From the NCBI GenBank assembly GCA_025354385.1, contig JANXMZ010000012.1:1-33903 (forward strand): 33,903 bases of DNA, in the 5' to 3' direction. The position numbers were made by a program, and so were the translations under genes. Numbering within the stretch: position 1 is the stretch's first letter; every line of letters begins with the position of its first letter. Shown here piece after piece: positions 22,609 through 33,300 of this stretch. This DNA comes from Bacteroidota bacterium. Its GTDB lineage: Bacteria > Bacteroidota > Bacteroidia > NS11-12g > UBA955. The notes beneath the pieces were generated by a model that was not told the DNA's origin, made no database searches, and worked only from the letters and a program-made list of their open reading frames with translations.

Positions 22609-23772
22609 CTAAATTTGTTTTTGCACTCTCTTTTCTAATACAAAAAAACTAGCCGCAAAAGCGAGGACTGCACAGATAATAAAAGCCATTTTAAAATTTT
22701 GCACCTCATTGTTGTATAGCAAGCCGCACACAGAAGACCCAAGAATAATACCGATTTCAAGAAAAATAAACAGTGTTCCAACCGCCTTTCCCTTCTTACC
22801 TTCTTCTGATAAGTCAACAGTCCATGCAAACAAAGAAGGAGATAATAAACCAAAACCAACTCCAAATAAAACGGAAGATATAATATACAGATATGTGCCA
22901 CCAGTAAACGCCAAAACCAACATGCTTATTGCAAGCGTTAGTGATCCATACAATGCTATTTTTTTCCGCCCATAACGGTCGCTCCAACGCCCCGCCAAAA
23001 ATCGCACTACCAAAGAAGAAACAATATAAATGGCCATATAAGCACCTTTATTGCCGATGCCGACATGGTATGTAAAGTCCGCTATTAATGCTAAAATACC
23101 ACCCGAAGAAAATGCAGTTAACAACAATACAATTCCTGGAACCAACACCTTCCATTCAAACAATTCGTTTCGCTTTAGCTTCAACATGCTCCATTTAAAC
23201 TTTTGCTGCACTACAATGTGCTCCTTTAATGTCATAAACATTAATAAAGATATGAATCCTAAAAGCGAAGCAATTTGAAACATGGTATTGATACCAAACA
23301 CACTGGTGCATTTGCTCCCTATAACCCATCCGATAGCATTGCCAATATTATTACAAATTCCAACAATTCCCATTGCCTCTCCCCTTTTTTCTAGAGGTAC
23401 AACATCATCGGCATAGGCTGTAAAACCCGTTGGGGTAAACCCAGCGCAGATGCCATGAAAACCTCTATTGAAGAAAAACAATAAGGCAACCGGAATAAAA
23501 ATATAAAAAAAACAAGCCAATGTTGTAACAATAGCACCAATGCACATTACCTTTACTCTGCCGATATGATCAGATAATTTTCCACTGTAAGGACGGCTTA
23601 TAAGTGCAATACTTGCAAAAGTTGGAATGATTAGCCAATTGTACTCTTTGCCACCTATGGTATTTAAAAGCATTGGCAAATCTGGAATTACCATGGTAAA
23701 ACTGCTAAAGAAAATTAAACATGCAAAACACAATTTCCAAAATTGTATAGGATATGCTTTGAAAAGATTCAA
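22609..23772 (-). CDS. Major facilitator superfamily transporter, TTG start
   Basis: A 387-residue protein with twelve predicted membrane spans, normal for an MFS drug or metabolite transporter. The loop 2-3 motif is YSGKLSDHIGRVKVM, and a second copy, GRWSDRYGRKKIAL, lies between spans 8 and 9. Another recognisable segment is FHGICAGFTPTGFTAYADDVVP. The substrate cannot be predicted. The only possible start that keeps the first membrane span is TTG at 23772, because a TAA stop lies two codons upstream. It follows lepA by 85 bases that contain a large inverted repeat. Efflux of small molecules is the best guess by family. Confidence 0.85.
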   Translation of the reverse strand: MNLFKAYPIQFWKLCFACLIFFSSFTMVIPDLPMLLNTIGGKEYNWLIIPTFASIALISRPYSGKLSDHIGRVKVMCIGAIVTTLACFFYIFIPVALLFFFNRGFHGICAGFTPTGFTAYADDVVPLEKRGEAMGIVGICNNIGNAIGWVIGSKCTSVFGINTMFQIASLLGFISLLMFMTLKEHIVVQQKFKWSMLKLKRNELFEWKVLVPGIVLLLTAFSSGGILALIADFTYHVGIGNKGAYMAIYIVSSLVVRFLAGRWSDRYGRKKIALYGSLTLAISMLVLAFTGGTYLYIISSVLFGVGFGLLSPSLFAWTVDLSEEGKKGKAVGTLFIFLEIGIILGSSVCGLLYNNEVQNFKMAFIICAVLAFAASFFVLEKRVQKQI

Positions 23773-23788
23773 TGTTTAAAATTTATTT

Positions 23789-23840
23789 TAGCCAATATTT
23801 TTATTAAAAGTAAAAGAAGAAGTAAATTACGTATTGGCTA
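23789..23840. repeat. Perfect 9-bp inverted repeat between lepA and the MFS gene
   Basis: TAGCCAATA at 23789-23797 and TATTGGCTA at 23832-23840 are exact reverse complements separated by 34 bases. This leaves the pair just upstream of the TTG start of the MFS gene and just after the lepA stop. It could be an operator or an RNA structure; with a 34-base loop and no T-tract, a classical terminator is unlikely. Confidence 0.45.
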
Positions 23841-23857
23841 CTTGAAAACTTCTATTA

Positions 23858-25648
23858 TCAATCGTCCAACTTAAGCACAGCCATAAATGCAGATTGGGGT
23901 ATCTCTACGTTCCCCACTTGTCTCATTCTTTTCTTACCCTCTTTTTGTTTTTCGAGCAATTTTCGTTTACGACTTATATCGCCACCGTAACATTTTGCAG
24001 TTACATCTTTTCTCAAAGCACTAAGCGATTCTCTGGCAATAATTTTTGCTCCAATAGAGGCTTGTATGGCAATATCAAACTGCTGGCGAGGAATTAATTC
24101 TCTTAATTTCTTACATATTTTTTTACCCAAATCATAAGCTCTGTCTCTATGAATTATTGAAGACAAAGCATCAACAGGATCTTTATTTAGCATAATATCC
24201 ATTTTGACCAAATGAGATAATTTATAACCGCAAGGCGCATAATCAAAAGAGGCATACCCACGACTGATGGATTTTAATTTATCGTAAAAATCAAATACTA
24301 CTTCGGCCAAAGGCATTTCAAAAGTAAGTTCAACTCTATTGGTGGTAAGGTAAACCTGATTTTTTATCATACCTCTTTTATCCATACAAAGTGCTATCAC
24401 ATTTCCAACATAATCGGATGCAGTAATAATGGTGGCATTAATAAAGGGTTCTTCAACATAATCGATGGTGCTTGGGTCGGGTAAATCACTTGGATTATTC
24501 ACTTCTAACATTTCACCTTTAGTTGTATAGGCTTTATAAGAAACGTTTGGAACGGTCGTAATGACGGTCATTCCAAATTCTCTTTCAAGGCGTTCTTGAA
24601 TAATTTCCATGTGCAACATACCAAGGAATCCGCAGCGGAAACCAAAACCAAGTGCTGCAGAGCTTTCAGGTTCAAAAACCAAAGAGGCGTCATTCAGTTG
24701 CAATTTGAACATGCTGTCTCTTAACTCTTCATAATCTTCTGTATCTACAGGATAGATACCCGCAAAAACCATAGGCTTAACATCTTCAAAACCTTTGATG
24801 GCTTCGGCTGTAGGATTAACAAAACTTGTAATTGTATCTCCAACCTTCACCTCTTTGGCTTGCTTTATACCTGTAATAATATAACCAACATCTCCAGCCA
24901 ATACCTCCGGACGAGGTTCCATTTCCAATCTTAAAACACCAACTTCATCAGCACCATACTCCTTATCGGTGTTCATGAATTTAACAATCTCCCCTTTAGA
25001 CATTTTACCATCTATTACTTTGTAATAGGCAATAATTCCACGAAAGGAATTAAAAACGGAATCGAAAATAAGCGCTTTTAAAGGTGCGTTAATGTTTCCT
25101 TTGGGATGGGGCACCCTTTCAACTATTGCACGTAAAATATCATGCACCCCCATACCTGTTTTACCACTTGCTGCAATAATTTTATCCCGGTCGCAGCCAA
25201 TCAAATCTACTATTTGATCTTTCACTTCTTCCGGCATTGCACCGGGCAAATCCATTTTATTTAGGATCGGAATAATTTCCAAATCGTGCTCAATTGCTAA
25301 ATATAAATTACTAATAGTTTGGGCTTGTATACCTTGAGATGCATCAACAATTAACAAAGCACCTTCACAAGCAGCAATACTTCTGCTAACCTCATAACTA
25401 AAATCAACATGACCAGGCGTATCAATCAAATTTAGAACATAGTGTTGATTATCCAAAACGTAATTCATTTGAATGGCGTGACTCTTAATAGTAATACCTC
25501 TTTCTCTCTCCAAATCCATATTATCGAGTACTTGAGCCATCATATCACGTTTGGAAACAGTCTCGGTATATTCGAGTAACCTATCTGCCAGCGTGCTCTT
25601 ACCGTGATCGATATGGGCGATAATACAAAAGTTCCTTAGGTGTTGCAT
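23858..25648 (-). CDS. lepA: Elongation factor 4 (LepA)
   Basis: A 596-residue translational GTPase, standard LepA length. It binds the ribosome and affects translocation and assembly. G1 is [21 protein letters not shown]2 [12 protein letters not shown]3 [15 protein letters not shown] and G4 NKMDLPGA. The family-specific C-terminal domain is visible in [43 protein letters not shown] and [24 protein letters not shown] (discontinuous), ending in VPQSAF-like [13 protein letters not shown]. It is transcribed from its own TAnnTTTG promoter. Confidence 0.97.
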   Translation of the reverse strand: MQHLRNFCIIAHIDHGKSTLADRLLEYTETVSKRDMMAQVLDNMDLERERGITIKSHAIQMNYVLDNQHYVLNLIDTPGHVDFSYEVSRSIAACEGALLIVDASQGIQAQTISNLYLAIEHDLEIIPILNKMDLPGAMPEEVKDQIVDLIGCDRDKIIAASGKTGMGVHDILRAIVERVPHPKGNINAPLKALIFDSVFNSFRGIIAYYKVIDGKMSKGEIVKFMNTDKEYGADEVGVLRLEMEPRPEVLAGDVGYIITGIKQAKEVKVGDTITSFVNPTAEAIKGFEDVKPMVFAGIYPVDTEDYEELRDSMFKLQLNDASLVFEPESSAALGFGFRCGFLGMLHMEIIQERLEREFGMTVITTVPNVSYKAYTTKGEMLEVNNPSDLPDPSTIDYVEEPFINATIITASDYVGNVIALCMDKRGMIKNQVYLTTNRVELTFEMPLAEVVFDFYDKLKSISRGYASFDYAPCGYKLSHLVKMDIMLNKDPVDALSSIIHRDRAYDLGKKICKKLRELIPRQQFDIAIQASIGAKIIARESLSALRKDVTAKCYGGDISRKRKLLEKQKEGKKRMRQVGNVEIPQSAFMAVLKLDD

Positions 25649-25658
25649 AAAAAGTGTG

Positions 25659-25666
25659 CAAAGGTA
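25659..25666 (-). promoter_or_regulatory. -7 box of lepA
   Basis: On the minus strand TACCTTTG followed by C matches TAnnTTTG exactly, 10 bases before the lepA ATG. A -33 TTTG is not evident. Confidence 0.55.
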
Positions 25667-25931
25667 AGGATTTGATAACTATTTTTCATGAAATTCAATT
25701 GTATTATTCAAACCATTTTAAAGCAATAAAATTTTTAAATTTAAAAGTACTTAACATGTTTTTGAACCGCGAAAATCCGAGGTGAAATACCATTACTGCA
25801 AAGTTTCATTAGTAGAAATAATAATTTTTAAACCTTGCTCATAAAGCTGTATTTGAAGATATTAAAAAAGTTTTTTACGACTATAAATTTGTATGATTAA
25901 AAAAATAATTGAAAACAAATCATATTTTTTC

Positions 25932-25961
25932 TTTGAAATGTTGAAATTTATTATACTTTTG
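25932..25961 (+). promoter_or_regulatory. Strong promoter of the small basic-protein gene
   Basis: TTTG at 25932-25935, an 18-base spacer, then TACTTTTG at 25954-25961. Both elements match the Bacteroidota consensus exactly. The box ends 16 bases before the ATG at 25978. The quality of this match suggests a highly expressed gene. Confidence 0.75.
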
Positions 25962-25977
25962 TAGCAAACTATTTACT

Positions 25978-26229
25978 ATGCGATACATTATAACCAATAC
26001 CTCTGAAAAGAAGGGTAAAATTGATGAGATTACTCGTTTGATTGAAAATTCAATCAAAGGGCAAAAAAAGCTGCAGTCTCGTTTGAAAACAAAAAAAACC
26101 CTTATTCTTAAACAAAAAGAGATTATTAATTTCTACAAACAACGCGAAAAGGAAGACACCACTATTAAAAGTAAATTTCGAAAGTTGTTTAAGGATTATT
26201 ACATTAAAGCTTCAGTATCTGACCTCTAA
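25978..26229 (+). CDS. Small basic helical protein of unknown function
   Basis: An 83-residue protein that I do not recognise. It is lysine-rich and predicted almost entirely helical, with coiled-coil-like heptads in EITRLIENSIKGQKKLQSRL followed by KTKKTLILKQKEIINFYKQREK. There is no signal peptide or cysteine. The charge suggests contact with nucleic acid or the ribosome, but this is a guess. A near-ideal promoter stands directly upstream, and no neighbour on the same strand is close enough to be an obvious partner. It is an orphan transcription unit. Confidence 0.6.
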   Translation: MRYIITNTSEKKGKIDEITRLIENSIKGQKKLQSRLKTKKTLILKQKEIINFYKQREKEDTTIKSKFRKLFKDYYIKASVSDL

Positions 26230-26315
26230 GAATTTGCATTTATTTGAATTCAATTGAATTTCAGATAATTACACCTTTAATCTTATTATTTATAGCTATT
26301 AAAGTTGTAAACCTT

Positions 26316-26323
26316 TATGTTTG
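26316..26323 (+). promoter_or_regulatory. Putative -7 box for the STAS/SEC14-like gene
   Basis: TATGTTTG matches TAnnTTTG exactly. The -33 element is not clear. It would give a leader of about 40 bases to the TTG at 26370 or about 77 bases to the ATG at 26406. Confidence 0.4.
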
Positions 26324-26369
26324 TGTCTGATACTGTAATATCCTTAAAAAAACACTAATATAGTAAACA

Positions 26370-26771
26370 TTGATTTCCAAGGCTCCAATATTAAAATCAA
26401 TAAAGATGTTCGACGACCAGATTGTAGAGGTTGTTTATAATGATTACGTCATGGTAACTCTTAAAGGAATTGAAGATGTCTATAATATTCTCGATTCTGT
26501 GACAGAGGATAAAAAAATTGCCAAATTACTAATAATCGGAAAAGGCACTCAAATAACTGAAGAGGCCAGGCTTGGAATAATTGAAGCTAATAAACTCCGC
26601 AAAGATATGATACATGCGGAGGCCATTGTAGTTAATTCAATTGCTCAAAAAATAAGTGCTAATTTGTATATGAAATTTATTCATCAAGAATATCCAATTC
26701 AATGTTTTACCGATATTGAAAAGGCCATAGCGTGGCTTTCAAAACATATTAGCAAATCTTTGACCGCTTAG
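26370..26771 (+). CDS. STAS/SEC14-like small protein (DUF7793-like)
   Basis: A 133-residue protein if read from the TTG at 26370, or 121 from the ATG at 26406; an in-frame TAA sits just upstream of the TTG. The pattern is a first strand DDQIVEVVYND, a helix, IAKLLIIGKGTQITEEARLG, then HAEAIVVNSIAQKISANLYMKF and the ending PIQCFTDIEKAIAWLSKHI. This matches a small Bacteroidota family with a STAS/SEC14-like fold that I know only as a domain of unknown function. No signal peptide, so cytoplasmic. Function unknown; the TTG version leaves a fuller first strand region, but the ATG cannot be excluded. Confidence 0.7.
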   Translation: MISKAPILKSIKMFDDQIVEVVYNDYVMVTLKGIEDVYNILDSVTEDKKIAKLLIIGKGTQITEEARLGIIEANKLRKDMIHAEAIVVNSIAQKISANLYMKFIHQEYPIQCFTDIEKAIAWLSKHISKSLTA

Positions 26772-27101
26772 TCACAATTTTTGAGGTTCATAAACAAATA
26801 ATTCTCCATCTTATCTTTATTTTAAAAAGGCATTCAGTTTTTTTAAAATCATTGCTTGGAAACCAATCTTTCAAGCCAAAGATCGCCTAATAGAAAAAGG
26901 CCTTCAATCTTTCAATATATAACCTTTTAATAGTTCCAACAAATAATGTTACATATATCTGATAAACATGCAATAGCAACACCTATCACCAAATTATTAT
27001 GAATATTTAGAGTTTTTCTACTTAGCTTAAAGATATTAGATAAATCACAAAGCTAAATACATGACTTAAATCAAATTTAGAGCCGCAAATCAAACAATAA
27101 G

Positions 27102-27127
27102 AGTTTATTTATGAAAAAAAATAAACT
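27102..27127 (+). terminator. AT-rich hairpin, possible weak terminator
   Basis: AGTTTATTT (27102-27110) pairs perfectly with AAATAAACT (27119-27127) around an 8-base loop, followed by a short TTT. With only two GC pairs it would be weak. It could end transcripts from the STAS/SEC14-like gene or be a leader structure. Confidence 0.3.
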
Positions 27128-27205
27128 TTTATAATTGATAATTAAGTTATTACAATATTTCGGTGATTTTCGTAATGCACTTCAATTCATTAGAATTCTA
27201 TGTAC

Positions 27206-27213
27206 TATATTTG
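27206..27213 (+). promoter_or_regulatory. Putative -7 box of the giant surface-protein gene
   Basis: TATATTTG matches TAnnTTTG exactly, about 138 bases before the ATG at 27352. No TTTG is present 19 bases upstream. It is the best candidate in the region but not strong. Confidence 0.35.
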
Positions 27214-27351
27214 AGTATAAGCTATTGGTAATCATAAGTTTATAATACTATGTGTAATTTTACTCAGTTTTAATTATCTATAAAGTATTACAACATGATT
27301 TTTCAAATTGCTTAGGCGCTTTACAAAACATACAACATACAATTCAACAAT

Positions 27352-30300
27352 ATGAAACTAAAGATTCAGATTACAGCACTGATTTTTATAATGCTTTCGG
27401 CATTTCAAAATCTAAAAGCACAGACTTCGTGGAAAGGAACCACTAGTACTAATTGGAGCACCGCTTCCAACTGGACTGCTGGAATACCTACCTCTACTGT
27501 CGATGCTATTATTGGCGATGCCAACTTTACAGGCTCATTTCAACCCACTTTTACTGTTACATCTACTTGTAAAAACTTGACCATTGGTGGTGCCGTTAGT
27601 TCGACACTCAACGTTGCCAAAAGTGTTACAGTTAGTGGAAATGTTTTAATTAACAGCAATGGAACCATATTAGCTAATACAAGTAGTAAAACCATGACAG
27701 TAAAAGGAGATTGGACGAACTTAGGCACTTATTCATCCTCTACTTCTAGTTCCAAGGTCACCTTTTCTGGAACCAACCAAGCTCTAACAGGTGTGACAGC
27801 CTTCAGAAACTTAACAATAAACTCAGGCTGCATTTTAACCCTTGCCAATAATATCAGTGTAGCTACTGCTCTTTCAGTTAGTGGAACATTAAATCCAACG
27901 GCCTCTTATGTTGTATCCGGAGCTGGTACAATGACCATTAATTCAACTGGAACAGTTTATGTTTACACTTCTGCATTTACTGGTAATTATAGTATTTCTG
28001 GCACCAAGTCGTTAAATGGTACAAGTACTGTTAACTATACATCTGCAAGCACTGCTCAAACTATCAGCAGTTCGCTTACCTACGGCATATTAAGAATAAG
28101 TGGAGGTTCAACAAAATCACTAATTGCTAATTTACCCAACTTAAGCTCAAGTTCAACTTCTTCAGGTAAAATTTATATAGATGCAGGAACATTCGATTTG
28201 AGCTCATATACTGCTAACAGATCTTCTTCTGGTGGTGCCCTTACCTTGGCTGCAGGGACTACTCTTAGAATTGGGGGAGCAAATGGATTTCCAACGAATT
28301 ACAGTACATTAAGTATTGCAACTACTAGCACAGTGGATTATTATGGCACGAATCAAACAATATTGGCTGCGGCCTATGGCAATTTATTACTCAGCAGCAG
28401 CAGCGGAGCTGCAGTTAAAACCATGCCAGCAACCGCTTTAACAATTGCGGGAAATTTTACAAGTTCGCAAGGAGCAGGCACAAGTGTTTCCTATACCGCA
28501 GCTCAAAACATTACCGTTAATGGCGATGTTACTATTGGAAGTGGATGCACATTTAATGGATCAAGCTTTACACATGCATTTAAAAATAACTTTATAAATA
28601 GTGGCACTTTTACGGGGAGCACTTCCTCTGTCACATTTAGTGGTATTTCATCATCATTAAGCGGCACAGGGACCAATAACTTTTATAATTTATCCTTTAT
28701 TGCATCAGGTATTACAGCAAGTGGAAGTACCAATTTAACTGTTTCAGGAAACTTAAATACAACCGCTCCTGGTATTTTTACACATGCCTCTGGTGGCAGT
28801 TTAACAATGTCTGGCGCAAGTAAATCAATTACAGGAAATGGTTTAGAACTTGCTAATTTTGTTATTACTGGCAGTGTTACTTCTACAGCTAATGTACTAG
28901 TAACTGGGAACCTGACCAATAATGGTACTCTTACTGCATCTTCTGGAACAATAACTATGGGAGGTACAAGTAAAGTTATTAATGGAAGTGCGGCATGTAC
29001 TTTCTATGCTTTGAGTATTGAAGGCACCATAACGACCGCGAATAATTTTACAATGTTATCAAGTTTAACGGTTTCATTAACAGGGTCTTTTACAGCTACC
29101 GCCAATGCCGCAACCTTTAATGGAACAAGTTCATTATCTGGAACAGCCAATCTTTTTGATGTCATCATTAGTGCCACAAAAACATTAACCTTGAGTACTA
29201 GCTCAGTTTTAGGAATTGCCAATACTTTCACAAAAACAGGCACTTTAGATGTTACTACTTTACTCCCGAATACCGTTAATTATAATGGAAGTGGAGCTCA
29301 AAGTTTAATCGGCACCACCTACCACAACCTTCAACTTTCAAATGGAGGAACAAAGACGCCAAGTGCCGCCATTACTGTAAATAACGACTTCACAATTAAT
29401 TCTGGTGTAACTTTTAATGCATCTTCTTATATTTTTTCATTGTATCGCCATTGGAACAACGGCGGTACTTTCACCGCATCAACATCGGATGTACAATTAA
29501 GAGGTATAAATGCAGCAACCATTACTGGAACAACGACATTTAATACTTTAACTGTTAATAAATCTAGTAATGCCATTAGAATAACTTTGGCTAGCAATGT
29601 AACGGCAGCAAGCATTGTTATGACCACTGGTAATATACTGACAGACATTTATACTATTACGACTACAGGTGGCAGAACAGGTAATGGTATAATTTTAGGA
29701 ACCATTACACATAGCCATTCATTTACAAATGGAACAGCTTATTCATTTGAAGGTCCGAATAACTTGGTAACATTTACAAGTCCTTCTGGCATCTCTTCTG
29801 TAACAGTCATTACAAAACTTGGTGAAATTGCAGATTTCGACCCCTCCATTGAATCACTTATTAGGGAATATAAAATTACCGTTAATTCAGGGACCTATAC
29901 CAATGCAAAACTGCGTTTTCATTATGAGAACAACGAATTAAATGCATTTTCAGAACCCTTTTTAGCCCTCTATAAATTTAATTCTGGTATACTTTGGGAC
30001 AGTGTTGGCTTTAATGCAAGAGATACCGCATTGAATTATGTTGAACAAACAGGAATTACTAACTTAACCGGGAGATTCACATGCTCGGGCACACGAAATG
30101 TTGTCAGATGGAACGGCTCCGTTAGCACTGCATGGAACAATGCCTCTAATTGGACCACGGTTTCCGGCGCATCTATGTCTAACAGAGTTCCAAATTCAAC
30201 CGATGCGGCATACCTTGGTTCTGCAGTATTTACCAATAATCCTACATTAAGTTCTGCCCAAACAGTAAGTGTACTGAGATTTGGAAGTGCGCAGGCCATA

Positions 30301-33300
30301 ACCTTAACTTTGAGCAGTGGCTCTCTTACCACATTAGGAAGTTTAAGAGGCAACTGGACAGTCAATCGCTCACACATTATTGATGTAACAGGAGGAACCT
30401 TAAATGTGGGCACACATTTACTGCTAAGTGACAGCGTTAATAACCATGACATTACTCTTAAAATCGGTTCAGGAACAGTTAATATTATTGATAATTTAGA
30501 GCATACTGCAACAGGGGCATTGATTTTTACAGGAAGTGGCACTTTGAATATAGCAGGAGATTACAATTACAGTTCTGGAACATTTACCTCTGGTTCTGGA
30601 GGTGTTACTTATTCAGGTGGCGAATCTCAGACAGTGGCCCCTGTTACCTATAATAATTTAAATATAAGTAAAACAACAGAACGCGCTTCGTTCACTAGAC
30701 CTTCTAGAATCAATGGTAATTTGACAATTAATACCGGTGGCGAAGTTGCAGTTTTTGACACCTTGAGTGTAGCGGGTAATATTTCGATAGGAACTTCTAC
30801 ATATTTATACAATGAAGCTTCATATATTAAAGTTGGTGGCAATTGGACCACCACGGGTATATACATCAGTAATAATGGAACCGTTAATTTTAACGGAACG
30901 GGCAATCAAACAGTGAATGCCAATACTTTTTCTAATATGTTAGTCAACAAAACAGCGGGCAACCTTACCTTAACCAATCATATTGTTATTAACAATACCC
31001 TTACCATTACTGCTGGGACAATGGATTTGGATACTTTCCGAGCCAACCGTTCAAGCGATGGAGGCACTTTTACCATTGGTACGGGCGCAATATTAAAAGC
31101 GGCAGGCACAAATAATTTTCCCGCCAATTTTATAACCAATACATTAAACGCTACAAGCACAGTGAATTATTATGGCACTGTAGCACAAATTATAGGCAAG
31201 GTGACATACGGTAACTTAACATTAACCAATGGAGGCAGCAATGCTAAAACTTTAATTGGCAACGTGCAGATTAACGGCAATTTGCTCATTAATTCTGGAG
31301 CAACTTTTAATCCGGATATAAATTCTACATCCTTATACGGCAACTTTACAAACAGCGGAACTTATACCCCGGGCACCAGCACACTTATTCTTAATGGCAC
31401 TTCTAAAACTATAACAGGAAGTTCAACACTCAATGATTTATCTGTTGTTACTGGATCATACACAGTAAGTTCTGGTACTACGACTATTTCAGGTGATCTT
31501 TATGTAGAAACTACGGGGTCGCTTAATTTTGGTAGTAATAATGCCATTTTAGATGGTGATCTTACAAATAAAGGCTCTCTAACAAGCAATGGTACTGCAA
31601 CTTTTACAGGCAGCAGAGTTCAGACTCTGCAATTGCTCAATTCAATTACGAGTTCATCTACAGGTATTATCAATTTTAATGGTACTGTTTCTCCCGTTAT
31701 TAATTCAACCAGCTCTCCAAGTTTTGCCACTGTTAATATTAACAATACAGGGGGTATAACAGCATCTGTCCCATGGTTTGTTTTCTTCGCCTTTAACGTA
31801 GCCGCTGGAGCAACTTTTAATGGTGGTCCTTTAACCCATACTTTTTATGGCAACTTTACAAATAATGGAACTGTAACAAGCAGTGGTAAATTAAAATTCA
31901 CGCCTGGCGCACCTTATTCTGCTAGTGGCACCATTAAACTAGACGGTGTATCCTTTATTAGCACAGGCGAAATAGAATTTGCAGGAACTGCTCCAATAAC
32001 TGTGCAAAATAGCAGTCCTTCTTTAAACGTTGTACGTATTACAAATACCAATGCAGCTGGTGTTACTCCTCCAACTTCTTGGACAATTTCAGATGAGTTA
32101 AGCATTGGTTCTGGAGCTAAATTTTATGGAGGAACAGCTACCAGCCATTTAATCTCAGGGTCGTTTTTAAACAATGGCACTTTTGATGGACAAACATCCA
32201 CCGTAAGATTCGATGGAAATCCGGCTGAAATTAATGGCATCGGTTCAAGTACATTTTACAATCTTAAGATTGAAAGCACTGCTGACATAACATTAAATAA
32301 CGCTATAGCAGTGAAGCAAAACTTTATTGTAGATGGTAATTTTAATGGAAACGATGGAACTCTTATTTTCACTGGTAGCAGTGCTTCAACTATTAGCGGA
32401 GCTGTTGCTTTAGTTACTTTAGGGGACGTTGAGCAGGCCAAAACGAGTACAACAACGACTCTTTCAGTTCCGGTTTCTATAACCGGTGATTTAACCTTAA
32501 CAAGTGGCAATATTATAACAACTTCAACAAATTTATTGACAATAGAAGATGATGCTACATCAACACCTGGCAATGCTTCAAGCTATGTCGTGGGCCCTAT
32601 GAAAAAAGTAGGTAACGATTCGTTTATTTTTCCTTTAGGAAAAGGCACAAAGTGGGCAAGAATGGGCATAGGTGCACCTTCTAGTGTAACAGATGCCTTC
32701 ACTGGTCAGTATTTTAATTCGGCATACTCAGACACCGTTACCATGGCTGGCTCACCTTCTCCTGTATTGCATGATGTAAGCACCAGAGAGTATTGGGTTT
32801 GCGATCGCACAACTGGCACTTCGAATGTTAAATTGCAATTGTTTTGGGAAACCACTTGGAGCGGTGTCAATACTTTTACATCAGATTTAGTGGTTGCTAG
32901 ATGGAATGGAACAGGTTGGGAAAACAAAGGACAAAGTGCTATTACTGGCGGTGTTCCGGGCAACGTTACCTCAAATACAATAACAGGTTTCAGTCCATTT
33001 ACTTTTGGATCTTTGTCTGGTTTTATCAATCCATTACCTATTACATTAATTGATTTTAAAGGACAACTCAACAAACAAAATGAAGTTGAATTATCTTGGA
33101 AAACTGCTACAGAAATAAACAATCAATATTTTACAATTGAGAGAAGTGCTGATGGAATTAACTTTGAATATTTTCAAAAGGTAGCCGGCGCTGGCAATAG
33201 CAATGATTTAAAATCCTATGCCATAAAAGATGTGGCTCCCTACAGAGGGCTTAATTACTACCGATTAAAACAAACGGATTATAACGGCAAAAATGAATAT

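Larger units (their letters stand above)
25649..25977. other. Intergenic region upstream of lepA and the small basic-protein gene
   Basis: 329 bases, very AT-rich, without a gene I can support. The left end has the lepA promoter and the right end the promoter of the small basic protein. A further exact -7 motif TAAATTTG lies at 25884-25891, with a 23-codon open frame starting at 25893, but its ATG would be upstream of the expected transcription start. Confidence 0.4.
26772..27351. other. 580-base AT-rich intergenic region before the giant gene
   Basis: No open frame here looks like a gene. Contents: a small hairpin ATCTTT/AAAGAT (26866-26871 and 26878-26883), a TTCAATC tandem near 26910, a longer hairpin at 27102-27127, and an exact -7 motif at 27206-27213. 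The length fits a long, possibly regulated leader for the giant surface-protein gene. Confidence 0.45.

Noticed and set aside
25893..25964. A 23-codon open frame preceded by an exact -7 motif TAAATTTG
   Set aside because: The expected transcription start would fall after its ATG, the spacer to the nearest TTTG is about 28 bases, and the codon content is that of plain AT-rich sequence. It also overlaps the stronger promoter of the next gene.
27540..33122. Long minus-strand open frames opposite the giant gene (62-168 codons)
   Set aside because: They are shadows of the repetitive, codon-biased plus-strand gene, rich in Val, Leu and Pro as expected from reading Asn/Thr/Ser-rich sequence backwards, and lack promoters.
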